Program-made: the position numbers and the translations under genes
The notes under the pieces: generated by a model
Told to the model about the DNA's origin: nothing
The model's input: the letters and a program-made list of their open reading frames with translations, nothing else
Database searches by the model: none
Shown here: positions 25,957 through 34,237 of the stretch, piece by piece
How the letters are laid out: the number at the start of each line of letters is the position of its first letter
Position numbering within the stretch: position 1 is the first letter of the stretch
Source: Fulvivirga imtechensis AK7
GTDB lineage: Bacteria > Bacteroidota > Bacteroidia > Cytophagales > Cyclobacteriaceae
Reading direction: 5' to 3'
Assembly: GCF_000331535.1 (NCBI RefSeq)
Contig: NZ_AMZN01000015.1
Coordinates: 124,001-188,000, forward strand
DNA length: 64,000 nt

Positions 25957-27429
25957 CTACCTCAGATAGAATGAGTAATACCCCTCTCTACCCTGCCGGT
26001 TCATACCTTCGATGATCACCCGTCCACGGATCTTTTCCAGTATTTCCACCAGCCTTTGCGGATCTTTAATCGGATTACGGTTGATGTCGGTGATGATGAA
26101 ATCTTCTGTGATACCTACCCTTTTGAGCAGTCCGTTACCAATGTTAAACACCCTTACACCATAGCCGATGCCCAGCATATCCCGCTCTACTTTTGGTACT
26201 GTCTCAAACTTAGCGCCTAATGATTCCGAAGTATAAATCTCTCTTTTCAGTATGCTTGTTGTACCTTCTCTGTTTGTCAGGGTTAGCTGTGCTTTACCTG
26301 TTTCGTTACCTCTTTTGTAAGTAAGTGTGATTTTATCTCCGGGTGAGTGGTAGCTCAGTTCTTCTTCAAACTGGCTGCGACTGTCTACTTCCACCTCATT
26401 TACTTTAAGGATAATATCACCTTCTTTCAAGCCGGCTTTAGCAGCGGTGCCATCGCTTTGTACGTATCCTAATAGCACTCCTCTCAGCTCCACATCGCTG
26501 CTGATGCTGATATCAAGCCTGTTGGCAATAGAGGCATTGAAGTCAGACACCTCTCCGCCAAAGAAAGCTTTCTGAACCTCACCGTATTCGATCAGGTCAC
26601 CTACGATCTTCTTCACAATATCTATCGGCACTGCAAAACCATATCCGGCATAAGATCCTGTTCTGGATAAAATGGCCGTGTTGATACCCACTAATTCGCC
26701 ATGGCGATTTACCAAAGCGCCACCACTATTTCCCGGGTTGATGGCTGCATCAGTCTGTATGAACGACTCAATAGGGAATTTGCCTTGCAGAATGTTGATT
26801 TCGCGACCCTTTGCACTTACTATACCCGCTGTAACAGTTGATGTGAGGTTAAATGGATTGCCAACAGCAATTACCCACTCACCAACCTGTAATTCTTTTG
26901 AGCCTCCTCTTGGTATAACAGGCAGGTTTTTAGCATCTATTTTCAGCACGGCCAGGTCAGTAGAAGGGTCGGTGCCAATAAGCTCCGCATTGTAGTTACG
27001 CTTGTTATAAACCACTTCTAATCTGTCAGCATTTTGTACAACGTGATTATTCGTAACTATATAGCCATCGGAGGTGTAAATTACACCCGAACCGCTGCTG
27101 ATCTGAGTTTGTGAGCCGGGATTCACATCAAAAAACCAGTCCAAATAGCTCCTGGTATAAGTTCTTTCGCTTATATTTTTAATGTATACGACACTCTTGG
27201 TACTGGATCTGGAGGCAGCTACAAAGTCTGTATTTGCATCAGGTAGTGAAACTCGCGAAGATAGAACAGGTTGAAATGTACTGCTACTATCGTGATTTGC
27301 CACCTGTACCGCCCGGATTGCCTCTGTTACTGGCGGAACTTGTTGCTCAGGCTTAACCAAATCGTAGGTGACAGCGCCTCCCAAACCAGCAACAAAGCTC
27401 AGAAATATAATTTTAAGTGAATTTTGCAT
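25957..27429 (-). CDS. HtrA/DegP-like trypsin-family serine protease with PDZ domain
   Basis: A 490-residue periplasmic protease. An N-terminal signal or anchor (LKIIFLSFVAGLGGAVTYDL) is followed by the trypsin-like domain with the catalytic triad His129 (VTNNHVV), Asp158 (DPSTDLAVLK) and Ser235 (NPGNSGGALV). A PDZ domain follows at about 300-385 (RGVLLGYVQSDGTAAKAGLKEGDIIL), and the rest looks like a degenerate second PDZ. HtrA proteases degrade or refold damaged envelope proteins under stress. It is a single gene transcribed away from the GH3-like gene; the 142-base gap between them holds both promoters. Confidence 0.93.
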   Translation of the reverse strand: MQNSLKIIFLSFVAGLGGAVTYDLVKPEQQVPPVTEAIRAVQVANHDSSSTFQPVLSSRVSLPDANTDFVAASRSSTKSVVYIKNISERTYTRSYLDWFFDVNPGSQTQISSGSGVIYTSDGYIVTNNHVVQNADRLEVVYNKRNYNAELIGTDPSTDLAVLKIDAKNLPVIPRGGSKELQVGEWVIAVGNPFNLTSTVTAGIVSAKGREINILQGKFPIESFIQTDAAINPGNSGGALVNRHGELVGINTAILSRTGSYAGYGFAVPIDIVKKIVGDLIEYGEVQKAFFGGEVSDFNASIANRLDISISSDVELRGVLLGYVQSDGTAAKAGLKEGDIILKVNEVEVDSRSQFEEELSYHSPGDKITLTYKRGNETGKAQLTLTNREGTTSILKREIYTSESLGAKFETVPKVERDMLGIGYGVRVFNIGNGLLKRVGITEDFIITDINRNPIKDPQRLVEILEKIRGRVIIEGMNRQGREGYYSFYLR

Positions 27430-27571
27430 TTTTTACTGTTTTTTCTGGTATCAACAAAAACTATGCTGCATTATAAAACGTGACAAAAATGCCTAAGTTG
27501 TACTTTTTAATAGTTAATATCCATTAAAAATAATAGCAAAGGAAGACTCGAGTTGTCATATATTTGTAGAT

Positions 27572-29080
27572 ATGGGATTCAGGTCAGTATTAAGTAAGCC
27601 ATTTGCAGCTTACATAGTCAATCAACAGAAAAAGTGGTCAGCCATACCCGGGCGATATCAACAGCAGATCTTCGAAAATATTATTAAGACAGCCGCTTCT
27701 ACCGTTTTTGGCAAGGATCATGGCTTTGGTGATATCAGGAATTATGATGATTATCGCAAACAAGTGCCGATAAAAGATTATGAAGAACTATCACCATACA
27801 TCAAACAAATATTGGAAGGAAAGTCAGATGTATTGTGGCCTGGCAAACCTGAATATTTTTCCAAAACATCAGGGACCACATCCGGAGTTAAATACATACC
27901 AATAACAAAGGCATCATTACCCAATCACATCAATAGCGCCCGCAATGCACTACTTAGCTATGTCCATGAAACCGGTAAATCAAAGTTTCTCGATGGTAAG
28001 CTGATCTTTTTATCCGGCAGCCCCGAACTTGACCGGAAAGCCGGTATAAATACAGGTCGACTTTCCGGTATTGTAAACCACCATGTGCCGGCTTATTTAC
28101 GCACCAATCAGTTGCCAAGCTATGAAACCAACTGCATAGACGATTGGGAGCAGAAGCTGGAAAAGATCATAGACGAAACCCTGCATCAGGATATGACGCT
28201 CATCTCAGGGATACCACCATGGGTACAGATGTATTTCGACAGGATACAGGTGCGTACAGGAAAGAAAATAAAAGATGTATTTCCAAACTTCGATCTGTTC
28301 GTTTACGGAGGTGTCAATTTTGAGCCTTACAAGGCCAAGCTGTTCGAGTCTATCGGCCGAAAAGTGGACTCGATAGAAACCTATCCCGCATCGGAGGGTT
28401 TCATAGCCTATCAGGATTCACAAAGGGAGGAGGGACTGCTACTATTGGCAAACTCAGGTATCTTTTTTGAATTTATACCTGCTGATGAATATTTTAATGA
28501 CCACCCTACACGCCTGACCATCGATGACGTGAAAGAGGGAGTAAACTATGCCGTGGTGATCAATAGCAATGCTGGCTTATGGGGATATTCCATCGGAGAT
28601 ACGGTGAAATTTGTGTCTACGCGCCCACACCGATTGGTTGTCACAGGCCGGATCAAGCATTTTATTTCTGCTTTTGGAGAGCATGTGATAGGGGAAGAGG
28701 TAGAGAAGGCGATGAAATATACCATTGCCAAATATCCTGAAACAGAAATTGTTGAATTTACCGTTGCGCCACAGGTTACGCCTAAAGAGGGTCTGCCATT
28801 GCATGAATGGTATGTGGAATTTTCTAATCCACCATCAGATTTGTCAGCTTTCGAAAAAGAACTAAATTTGCAGCTTCAGAAATTTAATGCATACTATGAC
28901 GACCTCCTTTCCGGGAGCATTCTCAGAAATTTGAAGATCATACAGCTAAGGAGAGACTCATTTATCGAATATATGAAATCACAAGGGAAACTTGGGGGGC
29001 AGAATAAGGTGCCAAGGCTATCGAATGACAGGAAGATTGCTGATGAGTTGATCAAGTACGAATTGCAAAAAAATGATTAG
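27572..29080 (+). CDS. GH3 auxin-responsive-promoter-family protein (acyl-adenylate enzyme fold)
   Basis: A 502-residue protein of the GH3 family, a branch of adenylate-forming enzymes known in plants for joining amino acids to jasmonate or auxin. Visible family marks are YFSKTSGTTSGVKYIPIT (ATP-binding motif), YGGVNFEPYKA, SIETYPASEGFIAYQ and the hinge region TVKFVSTRPHRLVVTGRIKHFISAFGEHV. Bacterial members are common in Bacteroidota, but their substrate is not established. The last 8 bases overlap the next gene, so the two are translationally coupled. Confidence 0.88.
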   Translation: MGFRSVLSKPFAAYIVNQQKKWSAIPGRYQQQIFENIIKTAASTVFGKDHGFGDIRNYDDYRKQVPIKDYEELSPYIKQILEGKSDVLWPGKPEYFSKTSGTTSGVKYIPITKASLPNHINSARNALLSYVHETGKSKFLDGKLIFLSGSPELDRKAGINTGRLSGIVNHHVPAYLRTNQLPSYETNCIDDWEQKLEKIIDETLHQDMTLISGIPPWVQMYFDRIQVRTGKKIKDVFPNFDLFVYGGVNFEPYKAKLFESIGRKVDSIETYPASEGFIAYQDSQREEGLLLLANSGIFFEFIPADEYFNDHPTRLTIDDVKEGVNYAVVINSNAGLWGYSIGDTVKFVSTRPHRLVVTGRIKHFISAFGEHVIGEEVEKAMKYTIAKYPETEIVEFTVAPQVTPKEGLPLHEWYVEFSNPPSDLSAFEKELNLQLQKFNAYYDDLLSGSILRNLKIIQLRRDSFIEYMKSQGKLGGQNKVPRLSNDRKIADELIKYELQKND

Positions 29081-29828
29081 AATATATCTTGTGCTCATTG
29101 TTTTCGTCACCTCAGCTAATGTATCTGGTCAGTACAGAAACTTTAATACTGAGAGAAATATATGGAAGAATGGGTTGATCAAGCTAGAGAATGGAAGTGC
29201 GGTTAAAACTACAATAAATTTCAATTTTGTTTCGGGAACGCTGACAGCAAAGGAAGGGAAGGAAGAAATTATTTATACACCTCATCAGGTGCAGTATTTT
29301 GAAATTTATAGTGGTAAAGAAAAAGCATTATTTTATTCCCTGCCTTACGACTTTGATGAGAATGGAGAGGTAACGCTGGCTTTTTTTGAGGTAGTTTATC
29401 AAAAAAATAGAGACGTGCTTTTATTACGACATGAGCTGGAGTTCAAAAACAAGAATTTTGAAGCAGGCATACCCGCTTCAGCGCACAATTTTGGTAGAGA
29501 AAGGGTCTACCGGATTGTTTATATGGCTACAAATGGGAAAATATACCCCGTCTTACAGGCAAGGGTTCGTACGGCTACCTCCTACTCTGTACGATTATGG
29601 AGCGATGCGGACAAACTGGCTTCTTATAATGAAAAAAGTCAGTATACCGAAAGTGCTACTGAGGATGAAGAGGTGAGATACAAATCGATTTTGAAAGATG
29701 ATATGGAAGTTTTATTTCCTGAATCATATTTAAAAATAGAAGAATTCGTAAAGAATAATAAGATAAAGCTGAAAGATATTGAGAGCTGGAAGACTGTAGT
29801 TGATTTTAAAAGTCAACTTGTTAACTAG
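29073..29828 (+). CDS. Hypothetical exported protein
   Basis: A 251-residue protein with a signal peptide (IYLVLIVFVTSANVSGQ). The mature part begins with repeated beta-strands (ENGSAVKTTINFNFVSGTLTAKEGKE), a pattern seen in Bacteroidota envelope proteins of unknown function, and ends in a charged helical segment. I recognise no family. It overlaps the GH3-like gene by 8 bases. Its stop codon (29826-29828) lies inside the terminal inverted repeat of a repeat element, so its C-terminus may have been set by that insertion. Confidence 0.65.
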   Translation: MIRIYLVLIVFVTSANVSGQYRNFNTERNIWKNGLIKLENGSAVKTTINFNFVSGTLTAKEGKEEIIYTPHQVQYFEIYSGKEKALFYSLPYDFDENGEVTLAFFEVVYQKNRDVLLLRHELEFKNKNFEAGIPASAHNFGRERVYRIVYMATNGKIYPVLQARVRTATSYSVRLWSDADKLASYNEKSQYTESATEDEEVRYKSILKDDMEVLFPESYLKIEEFVKNNKIKLKDIESWKTVVDFKSQLVN

Positions 29829-29974
29829 TGTTTTTTAAGAAAACTCTAAGTGGCTTTAAGAAAGCGTTCCCGCCGAAGGGCGGGACGAAGTTACAAAAAG
29901 CGGATCGTACTGAGGAACGAGAGCATTTTTGAAACGAGCGTAAGGCGGACATTGGCGTTTTCTTGGAGACACTA
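29826..29974. mobile_element. MITE-like element, copy A
   Basis: About 149 bp with terminal inverted repeats (left TAGTGTTTTTTAAGAAAAC, right CGTTTTCTTGGAGACACTA) and no coding capacity. The inside shares 'ctctaagtggctttaagaaa' and 'gcggacattggcgttttctt' with copies C and D. It begins on the stop codon of the preceding gene and ends 15 bases before the dxr start codon. Confidence 0.72.
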
Positions 29975-29989
29975 ACTAAGTAATTTTTA

Positions 29990-31147
29990 GTGGAAAATAA
30001 AAAAAATATAGCTATCCTCGGATCAACCGGTTCCATAGGCACACAGGCATTAGAGGTAATAGAGGCTCATCCTGAGCAGTTTGCTGTGGAAGTGCTTTCT
30101 GCCCAGAGCAACTGTGACCTTCTGATAGAGCAAGCGCTTACCTTCAAACCTAATGCTGTTGTGATAGGTAACGAAGCGCACTACTATAAGGTATTTGAAG
30201 CCCTTGATAAACACGATATAAAAGTCTACGCCGGGGAAAATGCATTGGCCGCTGTGGTGGAAATGGATACCATCGACCTTGTTTTAACAGCGCTTGTCGG
30301 GTATAGCGGTCTTAAACCCACTATTCGCGCCATAGAAGCGGGTAAGAGTATTGCACTGGCCAACAAAGAGACCCTGGTTGTGGCAGGTGAGCTGATCACT
30401 GGCCTGGCCAGAGAAAAGGGTGTGAATATTTATCCTGTAGATTCTGAACATTCGGCCATTTTTCAATGCATCGTTGGTGAATTTCATAACCCAATAGAAA
30501 AAATTATTCTTACCGCGTCTGGTGGGCCTTTTCGCGGTAAAAGTAAGAGAGAACTGGAAAGTGTCACCAAGGCACAGGCTTTGAAACACCCTAACTGGGA
30601 TATGGGAGCAAAGATAACTATTGACTCTGCTACCCTGATGAATAAAGGTCTTGAGGTGATTGAGGCAAAATGGCTTTTTGGATTAAAGGCGGAGCAGGTA
30701 GATGTAGTAGTACACCCGCAGTCTATCATCCACTCCATGGTGCAGTTTGAAGACGGGTCTATAAAAGCGCAAATGGGACTTCCGGATATGAAATTGCCTA
30801 TTCAGTTTGCCATGGCATACCCAAACCGCTTAAAGTCTGCATTTCCCAGATTTAACTTCGCAGACTACCCCGCACTGACGTTTGAGAAACCTGATATGGA
30901 TACTTTTCGTAATCTGGAATTAGCATTTGATGCTTTGAAGAAGGGGGGAAATATGCCTTGTATTCTCAATGCAGCCAACGAAGTGGCTGTGGCGGAATTT
31001 TTAAAAGATAGAATTGGTTTTCTTGACATATCAAATGTTGTTGAACATTGTATGAATAAAATAGATTTTATTAACGTCCCTTCTTATGAGGATTACGTAA
31101 ACACAGATAAAGAAACAAGAATTAAAGCTTTAGAAATAATAGATTAA
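29990..31147 (+). CDS. dxr: 1-deoxy-D-xylulose 5-phosphate reductoisomerase
   Basis: A 385-residue enzyme of normal length that converts DXP to 2-C-methyl-D-erythritol 4-phosphate with NADPH, the first committed step of the MEP isoprenoid pathway. The NADPH motif is ILGSTGSIGTQALEV at the N-terminus. The metal and substrate site is visible as VDSEHSAIFQCI, SGGPFRGK, HPNWDMGAKITIDSATLMNKGLEVIEA and VHPQSIIHSMV. The start codon is GTG at 29990. It ends one base into the rseP gene (TAATG overlap), so the two form one unit. ispD of the same pathway lies at 49336. Confidence 0.97.
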   Translation: MENKKNIAILGSTGSIGTQALEVIEAHPEQFAVEVLSAQSNCDLLIEQALTFKPNAVVIGNEAHYYKVFEALDKHDIKVYAGENALAAVVEMDTIDLVLTALVGYSGLKPTIRAIEAGKSIALANKETLVVAGELITGLAREKGVNIYPVDSEHSAIFQCIVGEFHNPIEKIILTASGGPFRGKSKRELESVTKAQALKHPNWDMGAKITIDSATLMNKGLEVIEAKWLFGLKAEQVDVVVHPQSIIHSMVQFEDGSIKAQMGLPDMKLPIQFAMAYPNRLKSAFPRFNFADYPALTFEKPDMDTFRNLELAFDALKKGGNMPCILNAANEVAVAEFLKDRIGFLDISNVVEHCMNKIDFINVPSYEDYVNTDKETRIKALEIID

Positions 31148-32472
31148 TGGAAGGATTAGTAATGACCGCTCAGATTATTCTGAGCTTATCAATTTTAGTA
31201 GGTCTCCATGAGATGGGACACCTGCTCGCAGCGAAAGCTTTTGGAATGAGGGTAGAGCAGTTTTCCATCGGATTTCCTCCTAAAATTTTCAGCTTCAAAT
31301 ACGGAGAGACAGAATATGCGCTGAGCGCTATTCCACTCGGGGGCTTTGTAAAAATATCGGGTATGATAGATGAATCCATGGATGTGGAGGCCATGAAAGA
31401 GCCGCCAAAACCTTATGAGTTCCGATCAAAGCCGGCCTGGCAACGTTTAATTGTTATGCTTGGAGGTATTATCGTCAATGTTATTACCGGGATTGCCATT
31501 TTTATCTTCCTTACTTATGCATATGGAGATACTTTTATTTCTAATGATGCGGTAAATGAGCATGGAGGAATTGTGGCTTACGAACTGGGGCAGGAATTGG
31601 GCCTTCAAACAGGTGACAAGATTGTGAAAGTGAATGGTAAGAAAGTTGAAGATTTTTCAGAAATACTAGATCCTCATGTATTTATGGGTGACGGGGCCTA
31701 TTATACAGTAGAAAGGAATGGAGAAATGATAAACATTCCTATTCCTGGGAATTTCATTGAAAAAATGAATAACAAAGAGGCAGCGGGTAAGTTTATTAGC
31801 CCGAGACTTCCTGCTATTATCGGTGAAATTTCCGAGGGTTCCCTGGCGAAAAGAATAGACCTTCAAAGGGGTGACCAGATAATAGAAATATCAGGTACTG
31901 CAGTGGCATATCATGATGAGGTTTATTCCATTATGAAAAGCTACAAACAAGACTCGATCCATTTGAAGATAAATCGTAATGGTGAAGTACTTACTTATCA
32001 TGAAAATTTCAAGTCGGATTCGATTATTGGTTATTTGCCACATGTTGCCATCAACTACGACCAGGTAGATTACACCTTGGGTGAATCACTTGGGCTGGGT
32101 ACCGAGCGGGCTTTTGGTATCGTATTTCTACAGATCAAAGCTTTCGGTAAGATGTTCAGCGGAGAATTATCGGTTACTAAATCGTTGGCGGGACCTATTG
32201 GTATAGCTCAGGCCTATGGTGGCGACTGGCAGTGGGAACGGTTCTGGAGAATGACCGGGTTATTATCGATGGTGCTGGCATTTATGAACCTGCTACCTAT
32301 TCCGGCCCTTGATGGAGGACATGTAATGTTCCTTTCTTATGAGATCATTTCCGGCAGGAAGCCGTCAGATAAATTCCTGGAAAATGCCCAGAAAGTGGGG
32401 ATGGTATTCTTACTTCTGCTGATGGTATTTATTATATTCAATGATATTTTCAAAGTAGTTGGAATAGTCTAA
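31147..32472 (+). CDS. rseP: RseP-like site-2 protease (intramembrane zinc metalloprotease)
   Basis: A 441-residue membrane protease. The zinc site HEMGH is at residues 21-25 in the first membrane span. Two PDZ-like regions follow (GGIVAYELGQELGLQTGDKIVKVNG and EISEGSLAKRIDLQRGDQIIEI), and the C-terminal spans hold LLPIPALDGGHVMFL with the third metal ligand Asp. RseP cuts membrane anti-sigma factors and signal-peptide remnants. It directly follows dxr, a gene order common in Bacteroidota. FecR-type anti-sigma factors such as the one at 7968 are plausible substrates. A strong terminator follows. Confidence 0.95.
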   Translation: MEGLVMTAQIILSLSILVGLHEMGHLLAAKAFGMRVEQFSIGFPPKIFSFKYGETEYALSAIPLGGFVKISGMIDESMDVEAMKEPPKPYEFRSKPAWQRLIVMLGGIIVNVITGIAIFIFLTYAYGDTFISNDAVNEHGGIVAYELGQELGLQTGDKIVKVNGKKVEDFSEILDPHVFMGDGAYYTVERNGEMINIPIPGNFIEKMNNKEAAGKFISPRLPAIIGEISEGSLAKRIDLQRGDQIIEISGTAVAYHDEVYSIMKSYKQDSIHLKINRNGEVLTYHENFKSDSIIGYLPHVAINYDQVDYTLGESLGLGTERAFGIVFLQIKAFGKMFSGELSVTKSLAGPIGIAQAYGGDWQWERFWRMTGLLSMVLAFMNLLPIPALDGGHVMFLSYEIISGRKPSDKFLENAQKVGMVFLLLLMVFIIFNDIFKVVGIV

Positions 32473-32483
32473 AGCATCAAAAG

Positions 32484-32543
32484 AAAAACAATTGTGCCAC
32501 CACCATTTTCTCAAACAGAAATTGTGGTGGCACAATTGTTTTT
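32484..32543 (+). terminator. Strong terminator after rseP
   Basis: A perfect 20-bp stem (left 32484-32503, right 32524-32543, GTGGTGGCACAATTGTTTTT) with a 20-base loop and a terminal T-run begins 12 bases after the rseP stop codon. It ends the dxr-rseP transcript. Confidence 0.88.
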
Positions 32544-32547
32544 AGGT

Positions 32548-33153
32548 TTTTAGTGCTATTTTATAGTTTTATTGCCGAACTGGACCTTGTTTGCCAATTC
32601 ACCAAAAAAAAATCCATAACCTGCTAGTCCCCGTACGAGTTCCCATAGCCGTTAACTTAAGCACTCCGCTAGGAACTCAAAGCCTGTAGACCTCGTAAAA
32701 TGATGGAAAAACTCTAAATCTAATCATTTTTTTTCCTGGCATTGAGTTATCACCTCACCCTTGAACAGGCTGAAGTATAAGCACAGAAGAACCGCCCTCT
32801 CCTCAAGGAGAGGGATGTACAGACTGCAGTAAAAGCACAGGCTTTTGATGGGGGAGGTGTGAAACATGTATTTTTCTAAAAGTCATAGTTTCTTTAAGGT
32901 TACCGCGTATGTCCTCTGGGACTATACATACTGTTAAGTTAGTGGCTATGGGACAAGTTCCGGGGTCCCTGGGAGAGGGTAGTTGGGCTAGAGATATTTC
33001 CAAGGCTATGAAAATCTTAAGGGCTGCGATTTTTTTCTGGGCCATTCTATTGCCTGGGTTTGTAGGGTGACCTCTCTGGAAGCCCTTTGCTGAAGGGTCC
33101 CGGAACAGGTCCGGGAACAGGTGCAAAGAGGTTTTAGTGCTATTTTATAGTTT
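32548..33153. repeat. Repeat-built non-coding segment bounded by 22-bp direct repeats
   Basis: No gene is seen. Identical 22-bp direct repeats lie at 32548-32569 and 33132-33153; the right one covers the stop codon of the next gene. Inside, an element of about 311 bp (32642-32952) has terminal inverted repeats CCCATAGCCGTTAACTTAA / TTAAGTTAGTGGCTATGGG and is flanked by near-identical 9-mers (ACGAGTTCC, ACAAGTTCC). The part from about 33030 to 33120 is a diverged reverse complement of the unit at 43010-43100. Confidence 0.65.
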
Positions 33154-33544
33154 ATCTCGAATCCTTTATCTTTTCCGAAAGCATAGCCATTTGCAGTTCC
33201 AGACGTTTGATTTCCCTTAGCAAATGATTTTTGTCCATTTGCATCCAACTCCAGAGTTTAAGCATTGATTGTATAATAAGACACGTAAAACCACCGGCCC
33301 CCCATAAGATCATATTTCTAACTTCAGTGGCATTAAAAAATTCAATACTACAATAGATAAGCAGGATTAAAAGTACGAATGTCATGATCGTTCCTGAAAT
33401 CGCGATCCACTTCTGTTTGCCCCTGTAAACATCGCTGAGGAGCTCAAATATAGAGGGTTCGTCTATCTGCTCGTAAAATTCTGCTTCTTCCTCCGATAGC
33501 ACATTTTTTATGAGATCATCAATGTTTTCGTTAGATCTTTTCAT
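33152..33544 (-). CDS. Small membrane protein paired with an ECF sigma factor (DUF6768-like)
   Basis: A 130-residue protein with an acidic N-terminus (IDDLIKNVLSEEEAEFYEQ), a short cytoplasmic stretch (FELLSDVYRGKQKW), two membrane spans (about 48-68 and 78-95) and a C-terminal coiled-coil-like helix (HLLREIKRLELQMAMLSEKIK). It starts inside the sigma gene (14-base overlap), so it is translationally coupled. I believe this shape matches DUF6768, from memory only. A role as membrane anti-sigma factor is likely from gene order but not shown by a known anti-sigma domain. Confidence 0.65.
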   Translation of the reverse strand: MKRSNENIDDLIKNVLSEEEAEFYEQIDEPSIFELLSDVYRGKQKWIAISGTIMTFVLLILLIYCSIEFFNATEVRNMILWGAGGFTCLIIQSMLKLWSWMQMDKNHLLREIKRLELQMAMLSEKIKDSR

Positions 33545-34106
33545 GGTTCACCTCCTTATATTTTTTCTTCAGTTGTTCTCTTGCGTAAAATAAGCGGGAT
33601 TTTACAGTCCCTTCAGGTAATGATAATATCCGGGCGATCTCTTTTAATGACTGTTCTTCAAGATAGAAAAGGGTCAGTATCAATTTCTGATGGTCAGGAA
33701 GTGTGTTAAGTGTTACCTTCACTCGCTCAGCAGCCGATAATTCCCCGGTGATGACGGGCTCATCTTCAGCAGACTTCTGAATATCCAGTTCAAGATTATC
33801 CATGATCTCATGCTCTTTTTTGTTTTTTCTGATCCAATCTATCGATTTATTATGTGCAATACGATAGATCCAACTGCTGAACCTACCCGTGTCTTTAAGT
33901 CCCGGTAATCCACGAATTGCCGACTGCCAGCTTTCCTGAGCAATATCCTGGGCTACTTCACGATCCTTTACTATGAATAGCGCATGCCTCACAAGCCTGG
34001 GGTGCCACCTTTTTACCAGTAGTTCAAAAGACTTTCTGTCACCTTGCTGACTCCTTAAAATAAGGAGCTCCTCAAGTACCCTGGCCGATTCCAATTTTTC
34101 GGACAT
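33531..34106 (-). CDS. ECF-type RNA polymerase sigma factor
   Basis: A 191-residue sigma factor. Region 2 is at about residues 24-95 (FELLVKRWHPRLVRHALFI, DREVAQDIAQESWQSAIRGL, FSSWIYRIAHNKSIDWIRKNKK) and region 4 at about 125-185 (LPDHQKLILTLFYLEEQSLKEIARILSLPEGTVKSRLFYAREQLK). It lacks the hydrophobic tail of the FecI-like factor at 7318. The coupled small membrane protein downstream is its probable control partner. Targets are unknown. Confidence 0.9.
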   Translation of the reverse strand: MSEKLESARVLEELLILRSQQGDRKSFELLVKRWHPRLVRHALFIVKDREVAQDIAQESWQSAIRGLPGLKDTGRFSSWIYRIAHNKSIDWIRKNKKEHEIMDNLELDIQKSAEDEPVITGELSAAERVKVTLNTLPDHQKLILTLFYLEEQSLKEIARILSLPEGTVKSRLFYAREQLKKKYKEVNHEKI

Positions 34107-34237
34107 TATATCACCTAGTCGTGATTTGAAGTAAATAGTTCAATGTACGTGAAAATATTTTTTGAGGGCACCAGTATTTTGCCAGCGGTTAGGTTTTATG
34201 GCTGGACAGTATCCTTGGAATATCACAGGTAATTACG

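Noticed and set aside
32803-33248. Minus-strand frames over the repeat segment after rseP
   Set aside because: They lie within the duplicated non-coding repeat and the DUF6768-like gene end; translation gives low-complexity, repeat-derived sequence.
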